47,301 bases of DNA from an uncultured Clostridia bacterium. Lineage in GTDB: Bacteria > Bacillota > Clostridia > TANB77 > CAG-508. Every line of letters begins with the position of its first letter. Position 1 is the stretch's first letter. The stretch covers positions 79,777 through 127,077 of the forward strand of contig CALXEW010000003.1 in assembly GCA_944387435.1 (NCBI GenBank). Direction: 5' to 3'. The notes under the pieces are model-generated. The model did no database searches. It was given only the letters and a program-made list of their open reading frames with translations, and was not told where the DNA came from. This document shows positions 1 through 9,300 of the stretch, in pieces. The position numbers and the translations under genes were made by a program.

Positions 1-1041
1 GTCTTTCTTTTGTTTCTTTTGTTCCATTTCTTCTTTCAAATCATCTAATTTAATTTTAGCTTCTTCTATTTCTTTTTCATATCTTGTTGTGTTTTCATTA
101 TTATTTTCTATTCTTGTTTTTGCAACACTAATATCTGAATTTAGCATTTCTATTTCTTTTTGGCTTTCAAAACCAATATTAGACATTTCTTCTATTCTCA
201 TTGTTATCTCATCTATTTGAAACTTTAATTCTTCTTTAAGGGCCTTTACTCTTTCCATTTTTGTTTCTTCTTCATCACATTGGTTTTTATATATTTCTTC
301 ATCTTTTACAATTTCTTCTAAATTTTCCTTGTATTTTTCTATATTATATATAAATAGCCCAATTTCTATATTTTTTAGTTCTTCTCTTAAGTTTAAATAT
401 TTTTTAGCTTTTTCGGAACTTACCTTTAAAGGTTCGATATTTCCTTCTATTTCTGATAAAATATCATTTATTCTAAGCAAATTAAGTTTAGTGCGTTCTA
501 GTTTTTTCTCAGACTCTTGCTTCCTTGTTCTATATTTTACAATTCCTGCTGCTTCTTCAAAGATGTTTCTTCTATCTTCTGATTTATTACTTAAAATTTC
601 ATCTATTTTACCTTGTCCTATTATAGAATAACCATCTTTTCCAATACCTGTGTCCATGAATAATTCCAATACATCTTTTAATCTACATGGCACTTTATTT
701 ATATAATATCCTGTTTCTCCACTTCTATATAATTTTCTTGTAATAGTAACTTCTGTATATTCTATAGGTAGACTCCCATCTGTATTATCAAATATTAACG
801 AACCTTCAGCAAAGCCTAATGATTTTCTATTTTGTGTTCCAGAAAAGATAATATCTAGAGATTTGCTTCCTCTTAATGATTTCATGCTTTGCTCTCCTAA
901 AATCCAACGAATTGCATCTGATATATTACTTTTTCCTGAACCATTTGGACCTATTACTGCTGTTATTCCTGGCATAAATTCTAAAACCGTTTTATCTGCG
1001 AAAGATTTAAATCCTTGTAATTCTAGTCTTTTTAAATACAT
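1..1041 (-). CDS. smc: Chromosome segregation protein SMC, N-terminal part (runs off the window)
   Basis: This is the ATPase head and first coiled-coil stretch of the SMC subunit of condensin, which organises and helps segregate the chromosome with ScpA and ScpB. The frame is open for 347 codons to the window edge. The start reads MYLKRLELQGFKSFADKT, the classic SMC opening. The Walker A motif GPNGSGKSN lies near residues 32-40, and the conserved GYSIIGQGKIDEIL segment and EEAAGI follow. After about residue 170 the sequence becomes Lys/Glu-rich coiled coil. A GGTGAT ribosome site precedes the ATG at 1041. In many clostridia smc follows rnc and an Elp3-like gene; here it instead follows a small XRE gene by about 57 bp, and rnc/elp3 lie some 34 kb away. 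The identification is firm; only the C-terminal part is missing. Confidence 0.97.
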   Translation of the reverse strand, partial: MYLKRLELQGFKSFADKTVLEFMPGITAVIGPNGSGKSNISDAIRWILGEQSMKSLRGSKSLDIIFSGTQNRKSLGFAEGSLIFDNTDGSLPIEYTEVTITRKLYRSGETGYYINKVPCRLKDVLELFMDTGIGKDGYSIIGQGKIDEILSNKSEDRRNIFEEAAGIVKYRTRKQESEKKLERTKLNLLRINDILSEIEGNIEPLKVSSEKAKKYLNLREELKNIEIGLFIYNIEKYKENLEEIVKDEEIYKNQCDEEETKMERVKALKEELKFQIDEITMRIEEMSNIGFESQKEIEMLNSDISVAKTRIENNNENTTRYEKEIEEAKIKLDDLKEEMEQKKQKKD

Positions 1042-1097
1042 TTTTATCACCTAAAAGTAGTTTATACTATTTTTGTTGTTTTGTAAAGAAATTTTTT

Positions 1098-1445
1098 CTA
1101 TACGAATTTAACTCCTGCGACTATTCTTGCAATATTATAAATTAGCCTTTGTTTATCTTTTGAACATTTTTTTAATATTTCCTCAAACTCTCTATTTAAA
1201 TATCTATAATCTTCTTTAATAACCCCTGTTATTAATTCTTCCATTGGAATATCTAAAGCTACAGATATTTGTCCTAATCTTTTTAGGTTTATTGTTGTTC
1301 CCCCTCTTTCTACTCTACTTAAATATGCTGTTGCAACATCTATAGTCTCTGCTAACTTTTCTTGAGACCACCCTTTTTTAGCTCTTGCTTCTCTTATCCT
1401 TTGTCCTATTAGTTTAAAATCTATATTTGCATCTATTATTTCCAT
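1098..1445 (-). CDS. XRE-family helix-turn-helix transcriptional regulator
   Basis: Small cytoplasmic DNA-binding protein of about 115 residues. The first 70 residues form a Cro/CI-type HTH: IGQRIREARAKKGWSQEKLA, then a recognition-helix region with AYLSRVERG. The C-terminal tail is charged and helical and may mediate dimerisation. The start is decided by the ribosome site: AGGAGG lies one base before an upstream ATG at 1451 but seven bases before the ATG at 1445, so 1445 is preferred. The gene has its own promoter at 1467-1495 and lies directly upstream of smc with no clear terminator between them, so the two may be co-transcribed. Its target is unknown; autoregulation is a reasonable guess, not shown by the sequence. 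Confidence 0.88.
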   Translation of the reverse strand: MEIIDANIDFKLIGQRIREARAKKGWSQEKLAETIDVATAYLSRVERGGTTINLKRLGQISVALDIPMEELITGVIKEDYRYLNREFEEILKKCSKDKQRLIYNIARIVAGVKFV

Positions 1446-1466
1446 CTTCATTCCTCCTTATCAGTA

Positions 1467-1495
1467 AATCTAACATGATGGGTTATACCTGTCAA
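1467..1495 (-). promoter_or_regulatory. Sigma-A-type promoter for the XRE gene (and possibly smc)
   Basis: On the minus strand TTGACA (1495-1490), a 17-bp spacer and TAGATT (1472-1467) lie just ahead of the AGGAGG site of the XRE gene. The implied leader is only about 15 nt. The stretch between this promoter and the Rpn-type gene holds a weak AT-rich hairpin (1620-1639) followed on the minus strand by a T run, a possible terminator for the upstream gene. Confidence 0.6.
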
Positions 1496-1733
1496 AACCT
1501 GTTTTTCTTTATTTGTAAAGTTTTATTCATAAATTCTCTGGTTTTCTCGTTTTTTTATCATTTTTCTAACTTTTGTAAATCATACGATATAATGTTTACT
1601 AATGGGTTTATTAAAAAACTTTTAGTTATTAACCTAAAACCCCATATTTTTTTTAATTCTATTATTAGAGATAATTATTTTTCAAGTTCTTCTAATTCAA
1701 TTTGTAATTTTCATTGTGAACTTGTTTTCCCTA

Positions 1734-2573
1734 TTAAACGGACGTATTATCTTTTCCTCTTTCTACTTTTAAATATATTTCTTTTAAAAACTCTTCATTG
1801 TAATTATCTTTCATTAAATTTTCAAGCAGGATGGCTGAAATATCATATAATTCTTTATCAATATCTCCTTTAGCTTCTACTAATATTTTATCTAATATAT
1901 TTTTAAACTCTTCATAATTTCTGCTTCTCTTTAAAACCATACTTTGAGAAAATAAAGTATTTTTCTGAATTAATGTATTAAACGATATTTTATTTATATC
2001 AATTAAGTTATATTTAAAATCTATTTTATAATTTTGAAATATATAATCACTAATCTGTATTTTACTAAAATCTGTATATACTCTCCATTTATCCGTACCT
2101 GTATAAATAACTATTGGTATTACAATTGGGTATTTTATTCCTTTTTTTATTTTTACTGAAGTATTCCAATTATAAATAATGTCAACACAATAATTTAACA
2201 TTTTATAAGCTACATTCTTATCTATTGATGGCTGATGTTCAATTAAAAAGAATACATCTTTGTCTTTTAATTTATATACTATACCATCTTGTCTTGATTT
2301 ATATTTCCTAGTTATAAAATTATTTGTATACTTTATTAAATCTTCTCCTTTTATTTTTTCTTTGATTCCTACAAAATCATTTACTATATTTGCTATCTCT
2401 TTTTTACTTTTTAGAATCTTTTTAATTATACTATCATATGCATTATTTATATTCTCCTTTTGTTTACCTGTTTCTAAATTATATTCTGTACTTTCTTCTG
2501 CTAGCTCAAAGACTGCATTAAGACGCAAAGTGTGTATACACTTTATATAATCATTATAAGAAAATATTTCCAA
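1734..2573 (-). CDS. Rpn family PD-(D/E)XK nuclease / putative transposase protein
   Basis: 279-residue protein of the Rpn (YhgA-like) recombination-promoting nuclease group, often annotated as transposase-like. The conserved features visible are the segment DSIIKKILKSKKEIANIVND near residue 47, the acid in RQDGIVYKL, and FFLIEHQPSID, which together give the D...E-x-Q pattern of the PD-(D/E)XK fold. A downstream IPIVIYTG segment is also typical. The start codon is TTG, chosen because AAGGAGG lies six bases upstream and no ATG fits. Family members cleave DNA and promote RecA-independent recombination in E. coli; whether this one is active is not known. It is a stand-alone gene with its own promoter, a common state for these proteins. 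Confidence 0.8.
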   Translation of the reverse strand: MEIFSYNDYIKCIHTLRLNAVFELAEESTEYNLETGKQKENINNAYDSIIKKILKSKKEIANIVNDFVGIKEKIKGEDLIKYTNNFITRKYKSRQDGIVYKLKDKDVFFLIEHQPSIDKNVAYKMLNYCVDIIYNWNTSVKIKKGIKYPIVIPIVIYTGTDKWRVYTDFSKIQISDYIFQNYKIDFKYNLIDINKISFNTLIQKNTLFSQSMVLKRSRNYEEFKNILDKILVEAKGDIDKELYDISAILLENLMKDNYNEEFLKEIYLKVERGKDNTSV

Positions 2574-2586
2574 TTCTCTCCTCCTT

Positions 2587-2614
2587 ATTATAGTGTGTCT
2601 AATCTATTAATCAA
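2587..2614 (-). promoter_or_regulatory. Promoter for the Rpn-type nuclease gene
   Basis: Minus strand TTGATT (2614-2609), a 16-bp spacer and TATAAT (2592-2587), closely followed by the AAGGAGG site of the gene. Confidence 0.55.
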
Positions 2615-2764
2615 ACTTTATTTAAAAGTAAATTGCATATTGATTTTTCACATCTATTTATTTTCTTTTTTACTTAAATTTTTCTTTGAAATTCATTTTT
2701 TAGATTTAAAAATCTTGAACAAAATTTTTGAATTAAAAATCCTTTTTAATTATCTCACAAAAAT

Positions 2765-2787
2765 AGAGAAAAGCCAAGCTTTTCTCT
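2765..2787 (-). terminator. Intrinsic terminator after trmL
   Basis: Perfect 10-bp inverted repeat AGAGAAAAGC / GCTTTTCTCT with a 3-nt loop. Read on the minus strand it is followed by ATTTTTG, so it would end the trmH-trmL transcript. Confidence 0.75.
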
Positions 2788-2828
2788 TAAAGTTTTTAAA
2801 CTTTTCATCGCAAAATTCGACAAATAAC

Positions 2829-3332
2829 TTATCTATTATCAAAATATCTACTTATTTCTTCCAAATCTTCGAAATTTTTCTGTCTTAGTACTTCATACAC
2901 CACTATTGAAACTGAATTTGATAAATTTAAAGACCTTAGTGTTTCTCTCATAGGTATTCTTATTGTCTTATTAATATATTTTTGTAAAACTACTTCTGGA
3001 AGTCCTTTTGTTTCTTTTCCAAATAGTAAAAATACTTCATCCATTTTACTATAATCAGGTTCTGAATACACATGCTTTCCTTTTGTTGTTGCAAAAAACA
3101 TATTATTCTTTTCTGGTTTATATTTTTCTAAAAATTCTTTAAATGATACATGTTCTTCTATTTCTAATTTATCCCAATAATCAAGTCCTGCTCTTTTCAC
3201 AGCTTTTTCTGATATACTAAATCCTAATGGATGCACTAAATGTAATTTTGCTCCTATTGCTGCACATGTTCTTGCAATATTCCCTGTGTTTTGTGGAATT
3301 TCTGGCTCTACCATTACTATATTTATTTTCAC
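2829..3332 (-). CDS. trmL: tRNA (cytidine(34)-2'-O)-methyltransferase TrmL
   Basis: SPOUT-class methyltransferase that adds a 2'-O-methyl group from S-adenosylmethionine to the wobble base of certain leucine tRNAs. The 167-residue length is normal for the family. Seen in the sequence: the opening INIVMVEPEIPQNTGNIART (substrate-side loop), LFGKETKGLP (cofactor-binding knot) and the C-terminal RSLNLSNSVSIVVYEVLRQ, all hallmark TrmL segments. The start is GTG, with GAGG about eight bases upstream. The gene lies 37 bp behind a TrmH-like methyltransferase gene and is probably in one operon with it. The TrmL assignment is firm; the exact tRNA targets are inferred from the family. Confidence 0.93.
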   Translation of the reverse strand: MKINIVMVEPEIPQNTGNIARTCAAIGAKLHLVHPLGFSISEKAVKRAGLDYWDKLEIEEHVSFKEFLEKYKPEKNNMFFATTKGKHVYSEPDYSKMDEVFLLFGKETKGLPEVVLQKYINKTIRIPMRETLRSLNLSNSVSIVVYEVLRQKNFEDLEEISRYFDNR

Positions 3333-3369
3333 TTTTTATTCCTCTTTTCTAAAATTTTAATTCTTTAAA

Positions 3370-4173
3370 CTATTTTTCTAACTTTTGCCTTACATATTCA
3401 TATAATACTATTCCAGTTGCTACTGCTGCATTTAAGCTTTCTGTTCTTCCAAGCATTGGTATTTTTATTTTTTCATCTGCAATTTTCATTATTCTTTCTT
3501 CTACACCATTTGCTTCATTTCCAATTACCAAGACTTTTTTATTATATTTCATTTCATAAATATTCTTACTTTCACCTAAAGATGTTACTAGCACTTTAAA
3601 CTTATTTTTCTTTACTTCTTTTAGCATTTCTAATAAATCTTCACATTCTATAACTTTTACTCTATATATTGCTCCCATACTAGAACGAACTACTTTTGGA
3701 TTATAACAATCTGCTGTTCCTTTTGATACTAATATTTGTGTCAATCCTACACTATCCACTGTTCTAAGTATTGTTCCTAAATTTCCCGGGTCTTGTATAT
3801 CGTCTAATGCTACTATTATATCTTCATTATAATTAATAGCTGATTCAATGTTATTCACATCATTATTTTTTTCAACTACAGCAAGCACTCCTTGAGGTGT
3901 TTGTACTTCTGAGATATATTTAAAGATTTTACTTGTTACATACGTACATTCATATTTCGCTATTTCATACATTAATTCTTTTGGTATGCTGTCAGACTTC
4001 TCGCAATCATCACATATAATTATTTGCCTAATAGAAGCTTTTTCCATAATCGCTTCTTTTACCATCTTTATTCCTTCTACTATGTAGGCATTTTCTAAAT
4101 CTCTATATTTCTTTTCTTTTAACTTTTTAACTGACTTTACTATTTCATTATCTTTACTTGAAATCACATTCAT
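3370..4173 (-). CDS. TrmH/SpoU family RNA 2'-O-methyltransferase
   Basis: 267-residue SPOUT methyltransferase with an N-terminal substrate-binding domain (residues 1-100, beginning VISSKDNEIVKSVKKLKEKK, typical of SpoU_sub_bind) and a C-terminal SpoU domain. The knot motifs are present: VALDDIQDPGNLGTILRT near residue 120, VLVIGNEANGVEE near 215, and IPMLGRTESLNAAVATGIVLYE near the end. Proteins of this layout (YsgA-like) methylate ribosomal or transfer RNA; the exact target cannot be read from sequence. An AAGGAGA ribosome site precedes the ATG. It is first in a likely two-gene operon with trmL. A GGGAC palindrome (4191-4220) lies immediately upstream of the ribosome site. Confidence 0.9.
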   Translation of the reverse strand: MNVISSKDNEIVKSVKKLKEKKYRDLENAYIVEGIKMVKEAIMEKASIRQIIICDDCEKSDSIPKELMYEIAKYECTYVTSKIFKYISEVQTPQGVLAVVEKNNDVNNIESAINYNEDIIVALDDIQDPGNLGTILRTVDSVGLTQILVSKGTADCYNPKVVRSSMGAIYRVKVIECEDLLEMLKEVKKNKFKVLVTSLGESKNIYEMKYNKKVLVIGNEANGVEERIMKIADEKIKIPMLGRTESLNAAVATGIVLYEYVRQKLEK

Positions 4174-4190
4174 AAAAAAATCTCCTTATA

Positions 4191-4220
4191 CTGTTTTTTG
4201 GGACGAGGTCAAAAAACAGC
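4191..4220. repeat. GGGAC palindromic intergenic repeat (CTGTTTTTT type), copy 1
   Basis: A 30-bp element with arms CTGTTTTTTG and CAAAAAACAG around a GGACGAGGT centre. It matches 34122-34152 on the opposite strand at 29 of 30 positions. It lies directly upstream of the ribosome site of the TrmH-family gene and could form a hairpin in RNA. Confidence 0.8.
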
Positions 4221-4225
4221 TTATA

Positions 4226-4437
4226 AAAAATACAATAGTACATTTATTATTTACTGTACTATTGTATTTTATAACTTTTTTTAGGTTTTATCAATAATTT
4301 AAAAAATTTATCTTGAAATTATTTTTACACATACTGAAAGATTTTATATTTTTAAAAAAATCTTTCACTTTAATAAAAAGATACAATAGTACTTTTATTA
4401 TTTACTGTACTATTATATTTTATAACTTTTTTAAGTT
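4226..4437. repeat. Duplicated terminator-like hairpins downstream of the LRR pilin gene
   Basis: Two roughly 60-bp copies (about 4226-4285 and 4379-4437) share ATACAATAGTAC, TTTATTATTTACTGTACTAT and TTTTATAACTTTTTT. Each folds as ATACAATAGTAC paired with GTACTATTGTAT (the second copy has one altered pair), with T runs on the plus strand and A/T-rich flanks on the minus strand. Between them is a third hairpin, GAAAGATTTT paired with AAAATCTTTC (4337-4368). They probably end transcription of the pilin-like gene from the minus strand. No other gene is apparent in 4221-4468. Confidence 0.65.
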
Positions 4438-4468
4438 CTAGCAACATTTTTACTAGTATTAGTTGATT

Positions 4469-5788
4469 TTATAATTCCCATTCACCAACTACATCATCCT
4501 TAGAATATCCTTCTTTTTGCAATATGTTTTTCAAAAATTCTAAATTTTCTTTCCCTGCCTTTATTACAATTTTAGCCTCTTCATCTGTTGCAGCATTTTT
4601 AAAAACATTTGCATATACTGTAGGTGATGCTTTTATTGTCATCTCTCCTGTAAGTTTTGCATCATTTCGAAATGTTTGACCTATATCTGTTACACTTTCA
4701 GGTATCACATCCGGACCTTTTGTTAAATTTATGCAATCATAAAATGTCATATTCATATTTTCTAGTCCTTTTGGTAAAATTAAGTTTGCTTCTTTTAAAT
4801 TTTCACACTCAGCAAACGTTCTAGCCATATTTATTACTTTTTTTGGCATTTTTAGATTTACATATTCTAGTGAATTGCAATAAGCAAAAGTTCCTATCAT
4901 ATACATAACACTATCGGGAATTTCATTTATTTTTTCTATTCCTGTCCTATTCCAGCACCAATTTATATCTTGTACTGAACTTGGAATAATACATTCTTTC
5001 AAATTTGTACAATTTTCAAACGTACAATTCATATTCATAACAGTTGTTGGTATAACTGGCATTGTTGTAATGTTTGTATTATTATTAAAAGTTCTATATA
5101 AGCTTGTTACTGAACTATATGTTTTTCCTCCATCTACACTTATATATTGTGGTATTATAATATCTTTTCCATTCGTTTCTGTTCCTTTATATCCTGCCGT
5201 CCTTATTGTTTCTGTATTTGTTCCATTCGGATTGTATTCTGTGTTTTGAAATACTTCCTGACTATTTAACCCATAGCCATTTGTTACTGTATCAAAACAA
5301 TATAGCCATAAATCCATATTTACTGCTTGTCCATTTGTCCCTAATCCTATTACATTTTTACTTGTTATTTCTTGTTCTTCTGGCGTTTTTGCATTTGTCA
5401 TTGCCTCATTCCAGTCTATTCCATCTTCAACTTCTCCGTTTGACGTTACTGTATATTCTTTTTTACTATCTACTAAACTTATTGTAAAACTTCCATCTCC
5501 ATTATCTCTTACAACTGATTTTCCCTCTCCAAATTCTCTATCAGTTTCTCCTTGTAAATTATTTTGACTTAAATCTTGATATCCACTATCTCCAATTTGT
5601 GCTGCATTTACTGCTAATTGTATCTTTTCTTTATCTCCTGCTTCTTCTGTTCTTTCCTTAGCATTTTGTACTTGTGTAAGTATTCCATTTTCTCCTGTTA
5701 GCATTGCCATTGAAATTCCAGCTAAAATAAGTAAAACAATAATTGTAATCACTAACGCAATTAATGTTATTCCTCTTTCTTCTTTCAT
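4469..5788 (-). CDS. Pilin-like N-terminus fused to BspA-type leucine-rich repeats; surface protein
   Basis: 439 residues. After the short basic leader MKEER comes GITLIALVITIIVLLILAG, a prepilin-type cleavage and membrane segment with Gly before a hydrophobic helix. This is followed by MLTGENGILTQVQNAKERTEE, also shared by the proteins starting at 28396 and 30073. From about residue 225 the sequence holds LRR_5/BspA-like repeats with the recurring pattern TF..C.NL....IP..V..M, five or more copies. Such repeats usually bind host or cell-surface ligands. The N-terminus predicts export and processing by a prepilin peptidase, which is not in this window. AGGAGG sits six bases before the ATG. The gene is divergent from a small XRE regulator, and palindromes overlap its promoter. 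The pilin-like anchoring is inferred from sequence; the ligand is unknown. Confidence 0.85.
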   Translation of the reverse strand: MKEERGITLIALVITIIVLLILAGISMAMLTGENGILTQVQNAKERTEEAGDKEKIQLAVNAAQIGDSGYQDLSQNNLQGETDREFGEGKSVVRDNGDGSFTISLVDSKKEYTVTSNGEVEDGIDWNEAMTNAKTPEEQEITSKNVIGLGTNGQAVNMDLWLYCFDTVTNGYGLNSQEVFQNTEYNPNGTNTETIRTAGYKGTETNGKDIIIPQYISVDGGKTYSSVTSLYRTFNNNTNITTMPVIPTTVMNMNCTFENCTNLKECIIPSSVQDINWCWNRTGIEKINEIPDSVMYMIGTFAYCNSLEYVNLKMPKKVINMARTFAECENLKEANLILPKGLENMNMTFYDCINLTKGPDVIPESVTDIGQTFRNDAKLTGEMTIKASPTVYANVFKNAATDEEAKIVIKAGKENLEFLKNILQKEGYSKDDVVGEWEL

Positions 5789-5805
5789 TTGTTACCTCCT
5801 ATTTA

Positions 5806-5862
5806 TAGTCATAATATAACTACAATAATTTTAGTCAAAACTTGACTATTTGTCAATAGTCA
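5806..5862 (-). promoter_or_regulatory. Promoter of the LRR pilin gene overlapped by two palindromic operators
   Basis: Minus strand TTGACA (5856-5851), 17-bp spacer, TAAAAT (5833-5828). A perfect palindrome, TGACTATT-TGTC-AATAGTCA (5843-5862), covers the -35 box. A second, TAGTCAA-AAC-TTGACTA (5832-5848), covers the spacer and touches the -10 box. A further TAGTCA half-site lies at 5806-5811. This layout is that of a repressible promoter; the obvious candidate repressor is the divergent XRE protein, by inference. Confidence 0.7.
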
Positions 5863-5913
5863 TTTTGTAACTATTATAAAATGTTCATGAAATTAAATAT
5901 TTTAGGAGGCTTT

Positions 5914-6132
5914 ATGCTAAGATTAAAAGATTTAAGAGAAGATAAAGATTTAAAGCAAGAAGATGTTGCAAAATTTTTAAATATTTCTCAAACAAATTAT
6001 AGTAAATATGAATTAGGGAAAATAAATATTCCTATATCTTCTTTAATAAAATTATCTAAATTCTATAATACTAGTATAGACTATTTACTAGGTTTAACAA
6101 ATGAGACAAAACCATATCCAAGACAAAAATAA
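5914..6132 (+). CDS. Small XRE-family regulator, divergent from the LRR pilin gene
   Basis: 72-residue protein that is almost entirely a Cro/CI-type HTH: LRLKDLREDKDLKQEDVAKF, then ISQTNYSKYELGK, then SIDYLLGLTN, the usual end of the domain. An ATG exists at 5881 but without a ribosome site; TTAGGAGG lies four bases before the ATG at 5914, so that start is preferred. The gene is transcribed away from the LRR pilin gene, and the 125-bp interval holds two perfect palindromes over the pilin promoter. It probably acts as a dedicated local repressor of the surface protein and perhaps of itself. A terminator follows directly. Confidence 0.85.
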   Translation: MLRLKDLREDKDLKQEDVAKFLNISQTNYSKYELGKINIPISSLIKLSKFYNTSIDYLLGLTNETKPYPRQK

Positions 6133-6175
6133 AAATACCTTTTGATATCAATTTTATCTAAGGTATTTTTATTTT
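6131..6175 (+). terminator. Terminator of the small XRE gene
   Basis: AAAAATACCTT (6131-6141) pairs perfectly with AAGGTATTTTT (6160-6170) and is followed by ATTTT. Confidence 0.75.
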
Positions 6176-6190
6176 AAAAGAAAAATATAA

Positions 6191-6288
6191 GTAAGTTTTT
6201 AAATTAGGCAATTTGCGTAGGGGATATTAAGGGTAGCAAATTGCCGCTTAAGCGAAGCTTAAATTTAAAAACTTTCTACAATCCCCTA
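6191..6288. repeat. Structured intergenic repeat, copy A (three stems plus possible pseudoknot)
   Basis: P1: AAGTTTTTAAATT (6193-6205) with AATTTAAAAACTT (6262-6274), 13 bp. P2: GGCAATTTG (6207-6215) with CAAATTGCC (6237-6245), 9 bp, closing a 21-nt loop. P3: AAGC (6250-6253) with GCTT (6257-6260). The loop stretch TAGGGGAT (6218-6225) is complementary over 8 bp to ATCCCCTA (6281-6288) beyond P1, which would make a pseudoknot. Copy B at 32985-33083 preserves all of this with compensatory changes. The repeat lies between an XRE terminator and the 3' end of mfd. The strand of any RNA product is unknown. Confidence 0.75.
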
Positions 6289-6297
6289 TTTACTTGA

Positions 6298-6318
6298 GAT
6301 GTGTCCCCAATGTGAAAT
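6298..6318. repeat. Partial GATGTGTCCCC repeat abutting the mfd stop codon
   Basis: GATGTGTCCCCAATG followed by TGAAAT matches one end of the 55-bp element seen at 27156-27210 and 28765-28819. It follows structured repeat A directly and ends at the mfd stop codon. Confidence 0.6.
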
Positions 6319-9300
6319 CAAATTTTTATTGTATCCAAAAACTCTTTTATTTCTTTAATAAGCTGTCCTTCTGTTTGATTTTTAAGAAGCAAAGTAATAT
6401 ATGGCTCAACACCAGTTGAAAACTTAATTTTAGTTCCATATTTCTTTAAAAGTGTGGTTATGATATTTGGATCATATTTATCTTTATCAAAATAGAATAC
6501 TACATTTTGAGAACCAGTAGTTCTATTTTTCTTCTCTGTAACTTTTATAACAGCTGTATTTTTACATAATTGTTTTATCCTTGCAATTTCTAGTAAGTTA
6601 TTTAGTTCTTTTGGCATATTACCAAATCTATCAATAATTTCATCAATAACATTTCCAATATCTTCTTCTGTTCTGCATAATGCAATCTTTTGATAAATAT
6701 CAATTTTCTCACTACTATCTTCAATATAAGTATCTGGTATATAACTTGTAATATCTAAATCAATTTGAATATCAACTTCAGGTTTTACTTCAATACCTTT
6801 CATTTCTTTTACAACTTGGTCTAATAAATCACAATAAGTATCATATCCAACTTGTTCTAAATGTCCTGATTGAATTTCTCCAAGTAGGCTTCCAGCCCCA
6901 CGAATTTCTAAGTCTCTCATAGCAATTTTAAATCCAGAACCAAACTCTGTAAATTCTTTTATTGCTTTTAATCTCTTATCTGCAACCTCTGTAAGAAGTT
7001 TATCTCTTTTATAAGTTATATATGCATATGCTTGTCTTTCTGACCTTCCAACTCTACCACGTATCTGATATAACTGCGCTAATCCCATTCTATCTGCATT
7101 TTCTACTATAATAGTATTAGCATTTGGAATATCAATTCCTGATTCTAGAATTGTAGTACAAACTAAAACATTAGTATTTCCTTCAACAAACTCTTGCATA
7201 ATATCTTCAATTCTACTTCCTGTCATCTGTCCATGTGCATAAGCAGCATTCGCTTCAGGAACCAATTCTGATATTGTTTCTGCCTTTCTTGCAATACCTT
7301 CTACATTATTAAATATATAGAATACTTGGCCATTTCTCTCAAGTTCTTTTGTAATTGCCTCTCTTATAACCTCTTGGTCATATTCCAATACATAAGTTTG
7401 AACTGGTTTTCTATTATATGGTGGTTCATAAATAACAGACATATCACGAATTCCAACAATAGACATATGCATAGTTCTTGGTATAGGTGTTGCTGTCATA
7501 GTTAAAACATCTATATTCATTTTCATTTGTTTTATTTTTTCTTTGTGCTTTACTCCAAATCTATGCTCTTCATCTATTATTAGTAATCCCAAATCTTTAA
7601 ACTCTACATCTTTTCCAAGTAGTCTATGTGTACCTATTACAATATCAACTTCACCAAGTTTTAGTTTCTTAACAACTTCATTTTGATATTTTTTAGTCTT
7701 AAATCTATTTAAAATTTCAATTCTTACTGGAAAATCTTTCATTCTTTCTTTAAATTCTTGATATTGTTGCTCTGCAAGAACTGTTGTAGGTGCTAAATAT
7801 GCAACTTGTTTTCCATCCATTGCTGCTTTAAATGCTGCTCTCATCGCAACTTCTGTCTTACCATAACCAACATCTCCACAAAGTAATCTATCCATTGGTT
7901 TTGGTAGTTCCATATCTTTTTTTATTTCTTCAATACATCTTAATTGGTCATCTGTTTCTTGATATGGGAATTTATCTTCAAACTCTTTTTGCCAAGGAGT
8001 ATCTTTACTAAAAGCAAATCCTTGAGCCTTCTCTCTTTTAGCATAAAGTTCTATTAATTCTTTTGCAACCTCTCTTAAATTTTTCTTTACTCTTGCCTTA
8101 GTATTATCCCACTCTTTGCTTCCAAGTTTATTTATCTTTGGTTTTATTCTATCTCCACCAACATATTTCCTTATACTATCTAAATCACTTGTAGGAATAT
8201 ATAAAATAGCATCATTTCTATATTTTATCTTAATATAATCTTTAACAATTCCATCAGCTTTAATAGTATTTACACCAATATAAACACCAATTCCGTATCT
8301 TCTGTGAACTACATAGTCACCTTGTTTTAAGTCTGCAAAAACAACTTTTTCTCCCTCTTTAAAAGCTGTATTTGTAACTCTTCTTCTTTTCTTTTCACCA
8401 CTTACTAATTCATTTGCTTCTATTATAATTTGACCTATATCATAGTTTTCAAAACCTGATGATAATTTACCTATAGAAATTGTAACAATTTTTTCTCTAG
8501 CTTTAACTACTATAGTTTGATTTAATTTTTCCTCTATCTTGCAAGTAATTTCTTTTTCTTCTAGTAATTCTTTTAATTTTTTTGCTTTCTCTTTTGAATC
8601 TATTAATATATAAATATTTTTATCTTTCTTTAAATTATTTTTTAAGTCTGTAAATAAATTATCTATCTCACTTTTATAGTAATTAACGTCTCTATAGTTT
8701 AATTTGTATTTTTCACAATCTATTTTTGATATACTATCTTGTTTTTCAATATAAACTAATTGTTTATTATCCAAAATGTTTAAAATATCATCAAAATCTA
8801 ATTCATTGGAAATTGCTTCTGGAACTTCTTTTTCTTTTGAAACTAGACTTGTTATTAAATTTTCTCTATCTGTTTTTATATTTTTGCTTCTTTGCTCTAT
8901 TTTTCCTATTTCATCAACAAAAATTACGTAGTTTGAATTTAAGTAATCTAAAACTGTTTCTTGTTTTTCATAAAAACAATCAAAATATTTATCAACCTTA
9001 CTTGTATAATTTCCTAATTTTATCTGTTCTATATCTTCTTCAATTACATTTTTATTTTCATATTCTTTATATTTTTCTCTTATCTTTTTACATATTAAAT
9101 CTACACTTTGTTCTAGAACATATTCGTTTGCCGGATAAATTGTAGCTTCACTCTTATTTGCAATTGACCTCTGGCTTTCTATATTAAATTCTCTTATTGA
9201 ATCAACTTCGTCTCCCCAAAATTCAATCCTAATACCAGTTTTATTGTTTATTGCTATATCTACAATATCTCCTCTTACACTAAACTGTCCTCTTCCTTCT

